From: an uncultured Lachnospiraceae bacterium
GTDB taxonomy: Bacteria; Bacillota; Clostridia; Lachnospirales; Lachnospiraceae
Direction: 5' to 3'
Length of the DNA: 64,000 nt
NCBI GenBank assembly: GCA_947570615.1
Contig: CANOVJ010000014.1
Coordinates: 1-64,000 of the forward strand
Positions 32,431-41,980 of the stretch are shown piece by piece. The translations under genes were made by a program, and so were the position numbers. The notes below the pieces were generated by a model, which saw only the letters and a list, made by a program, of their open reading frames with translations, was not told the origin of the DNA and made no database searches. The number at the start of each line of letters is the position of its first letter. Position 1 is the first letter of the stretch.

Positions 32431-32505
32431 CAGAGTACCTCCCGAACAAAGAAGGGGCAAAGCACTTTCCGCTCCCGTGCCCTGCCCCCGTCATATTCTG
32501 TCTGA

Positions 32506-32766
32506 TCAATGCTTTCCGCCGCTTAAATATTCCTCGATAGACTGTATTGCTTCCTGCTCATCCTTGCCGTCCGCCGACACCGTCACAGACTCTCCGCTGC
32601 CAAGGGCAAGGCTCATCATTCCCATAATACTTTTGGCGTTTACCTTTCTGCCGCCGGATTTGATGTAAACCGAACTCTCGTGCTGACTGGCCACCTGCAC
32701 CAGCATCGCCACAGGTCTTGCCTCAAGTCCGCCGTTTAACTGGATTTTGATAGATTTTTCGATCAT
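32506..32766 (-). CDS. crh: Crh-like HPr paralogue (Glu15, Ser46)
   Basis: 86 residues with the HPr fold. The phosphotransfer histidine at position 15 is replaced by Glu (GGLEARPVAML), so it cannot relay PTS phosphate. The regulatory Ser46 region is intact (NAKSIMGMMSLALGSG). This is the Crh pattern: Bacillus Crh has Gln15. Crh-Ser46-P, made by HPr kinase, acts as co-repressor with CcpA. It follows whiA as in Bacillus, and hprK is five genes upstream, which supports the name. A true HPr is at 49434-49697. Whether Glu15 has a further role, such as mimicking phosphate, is speculation. Confidence 0.9.
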   Translation of the reverse strand: MIEKSIKIQLNGGLEARPVAMLVQVASQHESSVYIKSGGRKVNAKSIMGMMSLALGSGESVTVSADGKDEQEAIQSIEEYLSGGKH

Positions 32767-32781
32767 AATATAACTCCTCCC

Positions 32782-33660
32782 TTATCCCTTAATCCTTTCA
32801 GCGATCTCGCTGAGCTTTCGTAATCTATGATTTACGCCGGATTTCCCTACCGGCGGATCAAGGTACTTTCCCAATTCCTGCAGTGAACTGTCAGGATGCT
32901 CCAGGCGAATCTGCGCCATCTGTCTGAGATTGTCCGGCAGATTAGACATACCGTAATGCTTCTGCAAAAGCCGGATATCCTCGATCTGTTTGCTGGCCGC
33001 TCTGACCATCTTGGTGATGTTGGCCGCCTCGCAGTTGACCTGTCTGTTTACGGAGTTGCGAACCTCCTTCTCAACACGGAGGTTTTCAAGCAGCATCAGC
33101 GATCTGTGCGCCCCCATCACATTCAGAAGATCGACGATCCCCGCCCCTTCCTTCAAATACACTACATGATATTTCTTTCGTCTGACAATCCTGGCTTCGA
33201 TCTCAAAGCCGCAGACTGCCTGCCGTATCTGCTGTGCCTGAGCCTCGTTCTCGCACACGAACTCCAGATGATAGCCCTTTCTCGGGTCGCTCATGGAGCC
33301 TGCACACAAAAAAGCTCCCCGCAGGAAAGCCCTTCTGCAGCAACTATTTCTGATAAGCAACGGGCTGATCTGCTCCGAAAGCAGATGCATATTCCCGCCC
33401 TCGTCCAGAATCTTGACTGCCTGCAGTATCTTATCAGTACCGACATTACCATTAATAATAAAGGTTTTTTTTAATAATGTAAAGTATTTTCTGGTGACGA
33501 ATGAATTTTCGGACAATAAGGCGATTTTCTTCTGTCCGCTTTCCTCCTGCTCAATCCTGCATCCGAAATGGATGATCGCCGAAAGCTCTGCGAGCTGGCA
33601 ATGTCTGGAGTCAGGAACCACCTTCTCCAGTTCTTCCTTTACTTCTGATGAAAACGACAT
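32782..33660 (-). CDS. whiA: DNA-binding protein WhiA
   Basis: 292 residues. An N-terminal LAGLIDADG-like domain (ELSAIIHFGCRIEQ, later CCRRAFLRGAFLCAGSMSD and YHLEFVCENEAQAQQI) and a C-terminal HTH (LRQMAQIRLEHPDSSLQELG, PPVGKSGVNHRLRKLSEIAE). WhiA binds DNA and influences division and chromosome segregation in Firmicutes. The ATG at 33660 is the conserved MSFSSEVKEEL start, preceded by GGGGTGGG; the upstream extension overlaps rapZ. The usual yvcK gene between rapZ and whiA is absent. Confidence 0.94.
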   Translation of the reverse strand: MSFSSEVKEELEKVVPDSRHCQLAELSAIIHFGCRIEQEESGQKKIALLSENSFVTRKYFTLLKKTFIINGNVGTDKILQAVKILDEGGNMHLLSEQISPLLIRNSCCRRAFLRGAFLCAGSMSDPRKGYHLEFVCENEAQAQQIRQAVCGFEIEARIVRRKKYHVVYLKEGAGIVDLLNVMGAHRSLMLLENLRVEKEVRNSVNRQVNCEAANITKMVRAASKQIEDIRLLQKHYGMSNLPDNLRQMAQIRLEHPDSSLQELGKYLDPPVGKSGVNHRLRKLSEIAERIKG

Positions 33661-33694
33661 ACCCACCCCGCCCTTTGTTTTTTGTCCGCATGCG

Positions 33695-34558
33695 CTATAC
33701 GCCTTGTCCCACATCCCGGTGGATAATCTTGATTCCGTATCCGCCCTTGTTTTTCATTCGTTCATACAGTCTGTTGGCCAGCGTCACGCTCCTGTGCTTT
33801 CCCCCTGTGCAGCCAATGCCGATCACAAGCTGATATTTCCCCTCCCTGATGTAATTGGGGATGAGAAACTCCGCCATATCCGCCAGCTTTTCTATAAAAA
33901 CATGCGCCTCCGGAAAGCTCATCACATAGTCCTGAACCTCCGCGTCATTTCCGGTCTGGTGCTTTAACTCATCGATATAAAAAGGATTGGGCAGAAACCG
34001 CACGTCAAAAACCAGATCCGCGTCCGCCGGAATCCCGTACTTGAAGCCAAAGGACAGGATCGTCACCATCAGATTATTATATTCCTCATTCTGGAGAAAA
34101 ATGCGCTCCAGCTCCTCCTTCAGCTCCCTGGTCAGGAGGTTTGAGGTATCGATCACGTACTCCGACTTCCTTCGGATATCGCTCAATATCTCCCGTTCCC
34201 TGGCAATCCCGTCCTCGATCCTGCCGCCGGGAGAGAGCGGATGGATCCGTCTCGTCTCCTTATAGCGTTTTAACAGCGTCCTGTCATTGGCCTCCATGAA
34301 AAGGATTTCAAAATCATATCCGTTCTCCCTCAGCTTTTCCAGAACCTTCTGCGCGCCTGCAAACGCCTGGTCCGCCCGCACGTCCAGCCCCAGCGCCACC
34401 TTCGTCACTTCCCCGCCGGGGGCGGCGATCAGCTCCACAAACTTTTCAATCAGGGATACCGGAAGGTTATCCACACAATAAAACCCGGCGTCCTCCAGCA
34501 TTCGCAGCGCCGTACTCTTTCCTCCGCCGCTCATCCCCGTCACAACTACAAACCGCAT
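33695..34558 (-). CDS. rapZ: RNase adapter/nucleotide-binding protein RapZ (YvcJ)
   Basis: 287 residues. P-loop VVVTGMSGGGKSTALRMLED at the N-terminus, FYCVDNLPVSLI, LFMEANDRTLLKRYKETRR near 95, and the C-terminal domain LVIGIGCTGGKHRSVTLANR near 240. In Bacillus YvcJ hydrolyses GTP and affects competence; in E. coli RapZ senses GlcN6P and guides RNase E. It lies 9 bp after murB and just before whiA, the conserved Firmicute order. Confidence 0.95.
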   Translation of the reverse strand: MRFVVVTGMSGGGKSTALRMLEDAGFYCVDNLPVSLIEKFVELIAAPGGEVTKVALGLDVRADQAFAGAQKVLEKLRENGYDFEILFMEANDRTLLKRYKETRRIHPLSPGGRIEDGIAREREILSDIRRKSEYVIDTSNLLTRELKEELERIFLQNEEYNNLMVTILSFGFKYGIPADADLVFDVRFLPNPFYIDELKHQTGNDAEVQDYVMSFPEAHVFIEKLADMAEFLIPNYIREGKYQLVIGIGCTGGKHRSVTLANRLYERMKNKGGYGIKIIHRDVGQGV

Positions 34559-34567
34559 GTTTCCTCC

Positions 34568-35488
34568 TCAAAAGTCCCCTAAGAGAACCACCTCCGTCTC
34601 CAGAGAAATTCCCGTATTTTCCTTCACTCTTTTCTGTACCTCCCGGATCACCGCCAGCACATCCGCCGAACTGGCCCCGCCCGTGTTCACCACAAAACCG
34701 CAGTGCTTTTCGGACACCCGGGCTCCGCCCACGCTGTACCCGGAAAGCCCTGCCTCCATGATCAGCTTTCCCGCAAAAAAACCCTCCGGCCTTTTAAAGG
34801 TACTGCCGGCGCTGGGATACTCCAGAGGCTGCTTCTGCATTCTCTTTGCAGCCAGCTCCTCCATCTGCTTAAGAATCGCCTCTTTATCCCCAGAAGAAAG
34901 CCCGATCACCGCCTCCAGCACGGTGAGAGGACGTTTTTTGACGATGCTGGTGCGATAGCCGAATTCCATGGCTTCGTTTTCCAGCACGGAAATTGTCCCC
35001 TCCCCGTCCATGACAGTGACCTGCCTTATCACCTGTTTCATCTCACCCCCGTAGGCCCCCGCATTCATGACGATGGCGCCGCCCAGCGCGCCGGGAATCC
35101 CCGAGGCGAACTCAAAGCCTGTAAGTCCATTCTCCTGAGCGCATTTCGCAATCCGGGAGAGCAGAGCGCCCGCCTGCGCCCTGATGCAGCTTCCCTCCAC
35201 GGTCAGGGCGCTCATCCGGCTTCCGATCTGGAGCATGACGCCGGGATATCCCTTATCCCCCACCAGCAGATTGCTCCCGTTCCCCAGAATAAAGAAGGGA
35301 ACCTGTCTTTTACGCAGGCCGGGAAGAAGCGCACAAAGCTGCTGCGGGGCGCTGACCCGGAGAAGGCATCCGGCATTTCCTCCCGTACGGAAAGTGGTGT
35401 GCTTCCACATCGGCTCATCCGGCCAGATGTCTTCTTCGGGTACGTATGCTCTCACAAAATCCAAAACTGATGAACTGATTTTTCCCAT
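34568..35488 (-). CDS. murB: UDP-N-acetylenolpyruvoylglucosamine reductase
   Basis: 306 residues. FAD-dependent reduction in peptidoglycan precursor synthesis. FAD-binding PCMH part: HTTFRTGGNAGCLLRV, FILGNGSNLLVGDKGYPGVM, GFEFASGIPGALGGAIVMNA, GYRTSIVKKRPLTVLEA. C-terminal domain: EYPSAGSTFKRPEGFFAGKL, YSVGGARVSEKHCGFVVN and final ETEVVLLG, holding the catalytic Ser and Glu. Fully typical. Placed between the ROK gene and rapZ. Confidence 0.96.
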   Translation of the reverse strand: MGKISSSVLDFVRAYVPEEDIWPDEPMWKHTTFRTGGNAGCLLRVSAPQQLCALLPGLRKRQVPFFILGNGSNLLVGDKGYPGVMLQIGSRMSALTVEGSCIRAQAGALLSRIAKCAQENGLTGFEFASGIPGALGGAIVMNAGAYGGEMKQVIRQVTVMDGEGTISVLENEAMEFGYRTSIVKKRPLTVLEAVIGLSSGDKEAILKQMEELAAKRMQKQPLEYPSAGSTFKRPEGFFAGKLIMEAGLSGYSVGGARVSEKHCGFVVNTGGASSADVLAVIREVQKRVKENTGISLETEVVLLGDF

Positions 35489-35531
35489 TCTGACCCCTGT
35501 TTAACCGCATTGCGTTTTTACGAATATCCGC

Positions 35532-36476
35532 TCAGCCGGCGACGTCCAGCACCAGTCTGGCCGCCCCGTAAATACCGGCGTCGTTTCCCAGTGTCGCAAG
35601 TACAAATCTTGCGTCCCTGCTGCCGTGGAAAACATTCTTCTGATAATGAGGCTTCACATAATCGATCAGCACTTCTCCGGCTTTGGAGACGCCGCCGCCC
35701 AGCACGATGGTGTCCGGATTGACCACTCCCGCAATCACGGAAAGGCCGTCTCCCAGATACTTTCCGAATTCCTCCGCCACCTCCATGGCAAGGGCGTCCC
35801 CGCGTTTCACCGCGTCAAAAACCGTTTTGGCGGAAACCTCTCCCTGCCGCAGAAGACTTTCGCTGCTGCTTTCGGCAAGCTTTCTCGTGGCAAGTCTTGT
35901 GATCCCCGTGGCGGAGGCGTACTGCTCCAGGCACCCCTTATTACCGCAGTTGCAGCTCTCCTCTTCGCTGTCGTTTACGTGGATATGGCCGATCTCGCCG
36001 CCCGCGCCGCCCGCGCCCGTGAGCACCCTTCCATTGGTAATAATGCCGCCGCCTACGCCGGTTCCCAGCGTAACCATCACCAGATCCTTACTCCCCTGGC
36101 CGCCCCCCTTCCACATTTCTCCAAGGGCCGCCACATTGGCGTCGTTTCCGGCCATCACCGGCAGGTTCACAAGCTCCTCAAGTGTCTTCCTGATGCTGAA
36201 AACGTCCCAGCCAAGGTTGACCGCCTTATGGACCACGCCCTCGCTGTCGATGGGACCGGGCGCGCCGGCTCCCACTCCTGCCACATCCTCCCTGGCGATC
36301 TGCTTTTCGCTGATCTTCTCCTCGATGCTCCTGGCAATGTCCGGGAGGATGAGAGAACCGTTCTCCTGCGTCCGGGTGGGAATCTCCCACTTCTCCAGAA
36401 GCTCTCCCTCCACGTTAAAGAGCCCCAGCTTTACCGTCGTACCCCCGATGTCAACTCCAAATACATACCTGCTCAT
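35532..36476 (-). CDS. glcK: ROK-family glucokinase
   Basis: 314 residues. ATP phosphate-binding DIGGTTVKLGLFN at the N-terminus, PGPIDSEGVVHKAVNLGW, sugar-binding GNDANVAALGEMW with catalytic Asp near residue 107, VTLGTGVGGGIITNG, GEIGHIHV, and the ROK zinc motif CNCGNKGCLEQYAS near 176. IVLGGGVSKAG closes the adenosine site. No HTH, so a sugar kinase rather than a repressor. Most likely phosphorylates glucose released from oligosaccharides. It lies between hprK and murB, 86 bp downstream of hprK. Confidence 0.93.
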   Translation of the reverse strand: MSRYVFGVDIGGTTVKLGLFNVEGELLEKWEIPTRTQENGSLILPDIARSIEEKISEKQIAREDVAGVGAGAPGPIDSEGVVHKAVNLGWDVFSIRKTLEELVNLPVMAGNDANVAALGEMWKGGGQGSKDLVMVTLGTGVGGGIITNGRVLTGAGGAGGEIGHIHVNDSEEESCNCGNKGCLEQYASATGITRLATRKLAESSSESLLRQGEVSAKTVFDAVKRGDALAMEVAEEFGKYLGDGLSVIAGVVNPDTIVLGGGVSKAGEVLIDYVKPHYQKNVFHGSRDARFVLATLGNDAGIYGAARLVLDVAG

Positions 36477-36562
36477 ACATTTACCCTCTCTTTATCTTTA
36501 TTTCTGTTCTGTAATTTTATGCGTTTTTATCCTGTTAATTTTGTGCGCTTCTTCGCCGCCCC

Positions 36563-37510
36563 CTACAGGTCGTCCTCATCCTCGTCCCGTTTTCTGGCAA
36601 GGGATTCCTGTACCCTCCGGTAAAGCTCCTGGGCCGCGTTGTAGCCCATCTTCTTCTGGCGGTGATTGATGGCCGCGGATTCGCAGATAATTGCCAGATT
36701 CCGCCCCGGACGGATGGGAATATTGTGGCAGACCACTTTATTTCCCAGATACTCCGTATACTCCTCCTCCAGCCCCAGCCTGTCGTACTCCTTCTCCTTA
36801 TCCCAGTCCTCAAGCCGGATCACCAGGTCGATATTCTGGGTGTTTTTTACGTTGGAGACACCGAACAGGGTCTTTACATCCACAATGCCGATTCCCCGGA
36901 GCTCGATAAAATGCTTGGTGATATCCGGCGCAGAGCCCACCAGCGTATCGTCGCTGACCTTGCGGATCTCCACCGCATCGTCCGCCACCAGCCGGTGCCC
37001 CCTCTGGATCAGCTCCAGCGCCGCCTCCGACTTGCCGATCCCGCTCTCTCCTGTGATCAGAACGCCCTCGCCGTAAATATCCACCAGCACCCCGTGAACG
37101 GAAATACAGGGAGCCAGCATCACATTCAGCCATCGGATGATCTCCGCCATAAAGGCGGAGGTGGCTTTCTTGGTCATCAGAATGGGAATCCTGTTTTTCA
37201 GGGCGATCTCCATAAAAAGATCGTTGGGCCGAAGCTCCCTGCAAAAAACGAACGCCGGGATCTCACAGGAGAGGAGCCTCTCGTAGATCTCTCTCTGTCT
37301 CTCCTCGGGCAGCGCTCCCATATAGGTATACTCCACGAAGCCGATGATCTGCAGCCTGGTCGCCTCAAAGTGTTCGAAATACCCCGCAAGCTGAAGAGCC
37401 GGTCTGTTGATATCCGGCTGCCGGATCTTGATCCTGGAAAGATCCAGCTCCGGCGTCAGATTGATCAGTTTCATTTTTTCAATAATCTGTTCCAGTTTTA
37501 TACTCGCCAT
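36563..37510 (-). CDS. hprK: HPr kinase/phosphorylase
   Basis: 315 residues. Bifunctional enzyme that phosphorylates or dephosphorylates Ser46 of HPr and Crh. N-terminal domain to about residue 130; the catalytic domain has P-loop VLITGESGIGKSEAALELI near 155, LVADDAVEIRKV, the HPrK signature ELRGIGIVDVKTLFG near 205, and IPIRPGRNLAIICESAA. A very acidic C-terminus (RKRDEDEDDL) is extra. The ATG at 37510 has GAAGGAAGAAGG upstream; the longer frame overlaps uvrC. Both substrates, crh and ptsH, are in this window. Confidence 0.95.
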   Translation of the reverse strand: MASIKLEQIIEKMKLINLTPELDLSRIKIRQPDINRPALQLAGYFEHFEATRLQIIGFVEYTYMGALPEERQREIYERLLSCEIPAFVFCRELRPNDLFMEIALKNRIPILMTKKATSAFMAEIIRWLNVMLAPCISVHGVLVDIYGEGVLITGESGIGKSEAALELIQRGHRLVADDAVEIRKVSDDTLVGSAPDITKHFIELRGIGIVDVKTLFGVSNVKNTQNIDLVIRLEDWDKEKEYDRLGLEEEYTEYLGNKVVCHNIPIRPGRNLAIICESAAINHRQKKMGYNAAQELYRRVQESLARKRDEDEDDL

Positions 37511-37566
37511 ACTCTGACCTTCTTCCTTCTCTCTTTCTCTCAGTCTAACACAAAATCTCCCTGATC

Positions 37567-39486
37567 TCAATAGTCTCCGCCCTGCGAAGGGGGAGACTCC
37601 GGAGAGGGATGATCTTTATGGAAATCGTCCCTGCGGAAAAAGTCATAGATTCCCCTGGCCACCGAAACAGGAATCTCATCCACCCCTGCCAGCGTGTCCA
37701 CGTCCGCGTTCATAACCTCCTCAATGGATTTAAACCGGCGCATCAGCGCCTTTCTCCTCGAGGGTCCTACCCCCGGGATCTCGTCCAGGACGGATTTCAC
37801 CTGGGCTTTGGAGCGCAGAGAGCGGTGATATTCGATGGCAAAGCGGTGGGCCTCGTCCTGTACCCTGGTGATCAGCTTAAAGCCCTCGCTGCTTCTGTCG
37901 ATCTGGATTTCCCGGTTATTGTAATACAGGCCTCTGGTATTGTGATTGTCGTCCTTCACCATTCCGCACACGGGAATTTCCAGATGAAGCTCCTTAAGGA
38001 CCTGGAGCGCAATGTTCACCTGTCCCCTGCCGCCGTCCATGAGCAGAAGATCCGGGAACTTCGTAAAGCTGCCAAACTGTGCCTCAAGCTCCTTTTCCTC
38101 CAGCTCCTTCTGCTCCTCCATGCCGTGGAGAAACCTTCTGGTGAGTACCTCCCTCATGCAGGCATAGTCGTCCGGCCCCGAGACTGTCTTAATACGAAAC
38201 TTCCGGTAATCGCTGCGTTTGGGCCTGCCCTTTTCATAGACGATCATGGAGCCCACATTGGCAAAGCCGCTGATATTGGAGATATCGAAGGCCTCCATTC
38301 TGGTCACGTCCTCAAGCCCCAACAGGGCCGCGATCTCCTTCACCGCTCCTATGGTTCTGCCCTCCTCCCTTCGGATGCGCTCCCGGTCCTGGCTGAGCAC
38401 CAGCATGGCGTTTCTGGCCGCCAGCTCCACCAGCTTTTCCTTATAACCGATCCTGGGTACCCTGATATACACTCTGGCTCCCTTGCGCCGGGTGAGCCAC
38501 TGCTCGATGACCTCCCTGTCCTCGATGGCCTCCTGCAGCATCAGCTCCCTGGGGATAAAGGGCGTTCCCGCATAAAACTGCTTCACAAAATCCAGCAGGA
38601 TCTGTTCCCCGGGCGTTTCCGACACGTGCGTCATATAGAAATGCTCTCTCCCGATCAGCTTGCCGTCCCGCACAAAGAACACCTGAACCACCGCGTCCCG
38701 CCCGTCCGTGGCAAGCGCGATGACGTCCTTATCCTCCCCGTCGCTGTCGGTGATCTTCTGCTTCGAGGCGATCTGCTTCACACTGTTATACAGATCCCTG
38801 TATCGGATGGCCTCCTCAAACTCCAGATTCTCCGAGGCCTTCTGCATGTTCTGCTCCAGCTCCTTCAGCGTCCCCTGAAAGCTTCCGTTTAAAAAATCGA
38901 GAGCCTTCTTCACCCGCGCCTGATACTCCTGACTGGAAATATTTCCCTGACAGGGGGCCAGGCACTGCTTTATGTGGTAATTCAGACACGCCCGGTCATT
39001 CCCGCACTCCTTCGGGAGATTTCTGCTGCAGGTCCGAAGCTGATAGAGCTTGTTAATCAGATCAATGGTGTCCTTCACCGCCGCCGCGCTGGAATAGGGG
39101 CCAAAGTACCGGGAGCGGTCCTTTTTCATCTGTCTGGAAAAGAGCACCCGGGGGTACTCCTCCCCCATGGTCACCTTAATATAGGGGTAAGTCTTATCAT
39201 CCTTTAGCAGCGTGTTATATCTGGGGCTGTGTTCCTTGATCAGGTTATTCTCCAGCACCAGCGCCTCCAGCTCAGAATCGGTGACAATGTACTCGAAGCG
39301 GCTGATCAGGGACACCATCTTATCGATCTGCGGCCCTCTGCCAATATTTTTCCGAAAATAGGAACGAACCCGGCTGTGAAGATTGACCGCCTTTCCCACG
39401 TAAATAATATTGTCCATCTCATCATGCATTATATACACTCCCGGACAGCCCGGGAGCTTTTTCAACTCTTCCTGAATATCAAACAT
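37567..39486 (-). CDS. uvrC: Excinuclease ABC subunit C
   Basis: 639 residues. Dual-incision endonuclease of nucleotide excision repair. N-terminal GIY-YIG nuclease ([20 protein letters not shown]), a UVR motif ([20 protein letters not shown]) near residue 215, a UvrC RNase-H domain ([20 protein letters not shown], then [20 protein letters not shown]), and a C-terminal HhH ([19 protein letters not shown]). First gene of the uvrC-hprK-glcK-murB-rapZ-whiA-crh string; uvrA is at the right end of the window. Confidence 0.97.
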   Translation of the reverse strand: MFDIQEELKKLPGCPGVYIMHDEMDNIIYVGKAVNLHSRVRSYFRKNIGRGPQIDKMVSLISRFEYIVTDSELEALVLENNLIKEHSPRYNTLLKDDKTYPYIKVTMGEEYPRVLFSRQMKKDRSRYFGPYSSAAAVKDTIDLINKLYQLRTCSRNLPKECGNDRACLNYHIKQCLAPCQGNISSQEYQARVKKALDFLNGSFQGTLKELEQNMQKASENLEFEEAIRYRDLYNSVKQIASKQKITDSDGEDKDVIALATDGRDAVVQVFFVRDGKLIGREHFYMTHVSETPGEQILLDFVKQFYAGTPFIPRELMLQEAIEDREVIEQWLTRRKGARVYIRVPRIGYKEKLVELAARNAMLVLSQDRERIRREEGRTIGAVKEIAALLGLEDVTRMEAFDISNISGFANVGSMIVYEKGRPKRSDYRKFRIKTVSGPDDYACMREVLTRRFLHGMEEQKELEEKELEAQFGSFTKFPDLLLMDGGRGQVNIALQVLKELHLEIPVCGMVKDDNHNTRGLYYNNREIQIDRSSEGFKLITRVQDEAHRFAIEYHRSLRSKAQVKSVLDEIPGVGPSRRKALMRRFKSIEEVMNADVDTLAGVDEIPVSVARGIYDFFRRDDFHKDHPSPESPPSQGGDY

Positions 39487-39523
39487 GGCGGCTCCTTTTT
39501 GCTCTGATTACGGTCTCTGCGCG

Positions 39524-39573
39524 AAAATACGGACATCACTGTCCGAAACCTTCGTTCCGCTAATGATGTCCGT
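39524..39573 (-). terminator. Terminator-like long-loop hairpin between ftsH and uvrC
   Basis: A 10-bp perfect repeat ACGGACATCA/TGATGTCCGT (39529-39538, 39564-39573) encloses 25 nt and is followed on the minus strand by ATTTT. It lies 16 bp after the ftsH stop and 37 bp before the uvrC start, so it could end ftsH transcription. Confidence 0.6.
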
Positions 39574-39589
39574 TCTGGTGGTAAACGGG

Positions 39590-41803
39590 TTATTCAGGGA
39601 AATCCGACACTGCGCCCGAGAATCGTCCTCCGGTCCCGCTCTGTGGCTTTTCCGGCTCTGGCGCGCGCTCCTGCGCGGAGGGCGACTGCGTCAGGGGTTC
39701 CGGCTCCTCCGGCACAGACTCCGGCTCCTTCGACGAAGGCTCCGGCCCGGCGTCCAAAAGGCTTTCCGTGCCGGCCTGATCCGAATCCGGCTGCTTCTCC
39801 TGCTGCTTCGAAAACCTGTTCTTTTCCTTATCCTCTTCCTCCGGCGCGGGCTCCGGGATTCCCTTCTCCTGCCGGTAAATCTTCATAAATTCTTTGCCGC
39901 TGATGGTCTCCTTCTCAATCAGATGGGCCGCCAGCTTATCCATTATCTCCCGGTTGCCGTCAAGCATCCGCTTCGCTTCCTCATAGCACTGCTGCAGCGT
40001 CTCCATCACTTCCGTATCCACATCCGCCGCCGTCCTGTCGCTGCAGGTCAGCCTGGCTCCGCCGCCCAGATATTCGCTCTCCACGGTTGCCAGCCCCATC
40101 AGCCCGAAGCGTTTGCTCATTCCGAAGCGGGTTACCATGTTGGTGGCGATATTGGTGGCCTGCTCGATATCGTTGGCTGCTCCCGTGGTCACGTTGCCAA
40201 ATATAAGTTCCTCCGCCGCCCGGCCTCCCAAAAGGCTTACCAGTCTGTCGTGAAGCTCCGCCTGCGTCTGGAGATACTTCTCCTCCTCCGGCACATGCAT
40301 GACATACCCCAGGGCGCCCATGGTTCTGGGCACGATGGTAATTTTCTGCACCGGCTCCGAATTCTTCTGGAGCGCGCTGATCAGCGCATGCCCCACCTCG
40401 TGATAGGAGACGATCCTGCGCTCCTCCTTACTCATGATGCGGTCTTTCTTTTCTTTTCCCACAAGAACCTGCTCCACCGCGTCGAACAGATCCTTCTGGG
40501 TCACATATTCCCTGCCGTGCTGCACCGCGTTGATGGCGGCCTCATTGATCATATTGGCAAGATCAGCGCCCACAGCGCCGCTGGTTGCAAGGGCGATGGC
40601 GTCCAGATCCACGCTCTCGTCCAGATGAACATCCTTGGCATGTACCTTCAGGATCTCTATCCTTCCCTTTAAATCAGGCTTATCTACAATAATCCTGCGG
40701 TCGAACCGCCCCGGACGAAGAAGCGCCTTATCCAGAATCTCCGGCCGGTTGGTAGCTCCCAGTACCAGGATTCCCTTGGAGGTGTCGAAGCCGTCCATCT
40801 CGGAGAGAAGCTGGTTCAGCGTCTGCTCCCGCTCCTCGTTGCCGCCGCCATACTTATTGTCACGGCTGCGCCCGATGGCGTCGATCTCGTCGATAAAAAT
40901 GATGCAGGGCGCGTTTTTGGTGGCGTCCTTAAACAGATCCCTCACACGGGAGGCGCCCACGCCCACATACAGCTCAATGAAGTCGGAACCGGAAAGGGAA
41001 AAGAAGGGGACCTTCGCCTCGCCGGCCACGGCTTTGGCCAGCAGCGTCTTACCGGTTCCGGGAGGCCCCACAAGCAGAGCTCCCTTGGGAAGCCTGGCTC
41101 CGATCTTCGAATACTTCCCAGGATTGTGCAGGAAATCCACCACTTCCTGCAAAGACTCCTTGGCCTCGTCCTCCCCGGCCACATCCTTAAAGGTGACGCC
41201 CGTCTCCCGCTGGACATAGACCTTGGCGTTGCTCTTGCCCACGCCCATGGGGCCGCCTCCCCTGGACATTTTCCGGAACAGGAGGCTCAAAAGACCCCAC
41301 ATCAGCAGAAACGGGAACACGTAGGACAGAAGAAAGCTGATGATCGTGCTGGTTCCGTCCGCCACCTGCCCCCTGGCCTCCACGTTGTTGGCCAGAAGCC
41401 GCTCCGTCAGGGTGTCGTCGTCCTCTATCTTACCCGTATAGTAGCTCACCGCCGGGTTGATCCCGTACAGATACAGAATAGGGGACTGATCCGCAGGCTC
41501 CGCGTGGGGCTGGATGTAAACCCTGTCCGCACCGATGACTACGGATTCGATCTTCCCCTCCTCGAGCATCTTCACAAACTCATTGTAGGAGATCTCCTGC
41601 TCCGAACCCCCTGTGATCAGCCTCACAAAGGAGCTCACTAAAAGAAGCGACAGAAGCGCCGCTATAATAAACATGATAATATTCTGTCTTCTCGGATCCC
41701 GTCCGCCCCCTCCCGGGCCGCCGGAACCATTGCCGCCATTTCCGCCGGGACCCGTACCGCCGCCCGGGCCGCTGTCATATTGATTTAAGTTATTCTCACT
41801 CAT
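39590..41803 (-). CDS. ftsH: ATP-dependent zinc metalloprotease FtsH
   Basis: 737 residues. Membrane-anchored AAA+ protease. A Gly-rich N-terminal tail of about 37 residues, helix 1 (IIMFIIAALLSLLLVSSFV), an outer domain, helix 2 (ISFLLSYVFPFLLMWGLLSL), AAA module with Walker A GPPGTGKTLLAKAVAGEA, Walker B CIIFIDEIDAIGR, SRH TNRPEILDKALLRPGRFD, and zinc site HEVGH near residue 450. The last 80 residues are a Pro/Glu/Ser-rich disordered tail. Both tails are longer than in most relatives. Degrades misfolded membrane proteins and regulators. Confidence 0.97.
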   Translation of the reverse strand: MSENNLNQYDSGPGGGTGPGGNGGNGSGGPGGGGRDPRRQNIIMFIIAALLSLLLVSSFVRLITGGSEQEISYNEFVKMLEEGKIESVVIGADRVYIQPHAEPADQSPILYLYGINPAVSYYTGKIEDDDTLTERLLANNVEARGQVADGTSTIISFLLSYVFPFLLMWGLLSLLFRKMSRGGGPMGVGKSNAKVYVQRETGVTFKDVAGEDEAKESLQEVVDFLHNPGKYSKIGARLPKGALLVGPPGTGKTLLAKAVAGEAKVPFFSLSGSDFIELYVGVGASRVRDLFKDATKNAPCIIFIDEIDAIGRSRDNKYGGGNEEREQTLNQLLSEMDGFDTSKGILVLGATNRPEILDKALLRPGRFDRRIIVDKPDLKGRIEILKVHAKDVHLDESVDLDAIALATSGAVGADLANMINEAAINAVQHGREYVTQKDLFDAVEQVLVGKEKKDRIMSKEERRIVSYHEVGHALISALQKNSEPVQKITIVPRTMGALGYVMHVPEEEKYLQTQAELHDRLVSLLGGRAAEELIFGNVTTGAANDIEQATNIATNMVTRFGMSKRFGLMGLATVESEYLGGGARLTCSDRTAADVDTEVMETLQQCYEEAKRMLDGNREIMDKLAAHLIEKETISGKEFMKIYRQEKGIPEPAPEEEDKEKNRFSKQQEKQPDSDQAGTESLLDAGPEPSSKEPESVPEEPEPLTQSPSAQERAPEPEKPQSGTGGRFSGAVSDFPE

Positions 41804-41865
41804 AATATCGCTCCGTATGCTTTCTGTAACGCTCCAGCCATCCTGAACTGTTACGATTTTCTTTC

Positions 41866-41894
41866 ATTATAGTGACTGGTAATCCATAAATCAA
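41866..41894 (-). promoter_or_regulatory. SigA promoter of ftsH
   Basis: TTGATT, 17-nt spacer, TATAAT on the minus strand, about 65 bp before the ftsH start, in the divergent interval with pyrG. Confidence 0.7.
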
Positions 41895-41980
41895 TAATAA
41901 GATTGTGAATTTATCTGTGATTGTCTAAAACTTTTCTAAAATATTTACGCCTTTTTGGCTTTTAGAGTAGATTTTTCTCC

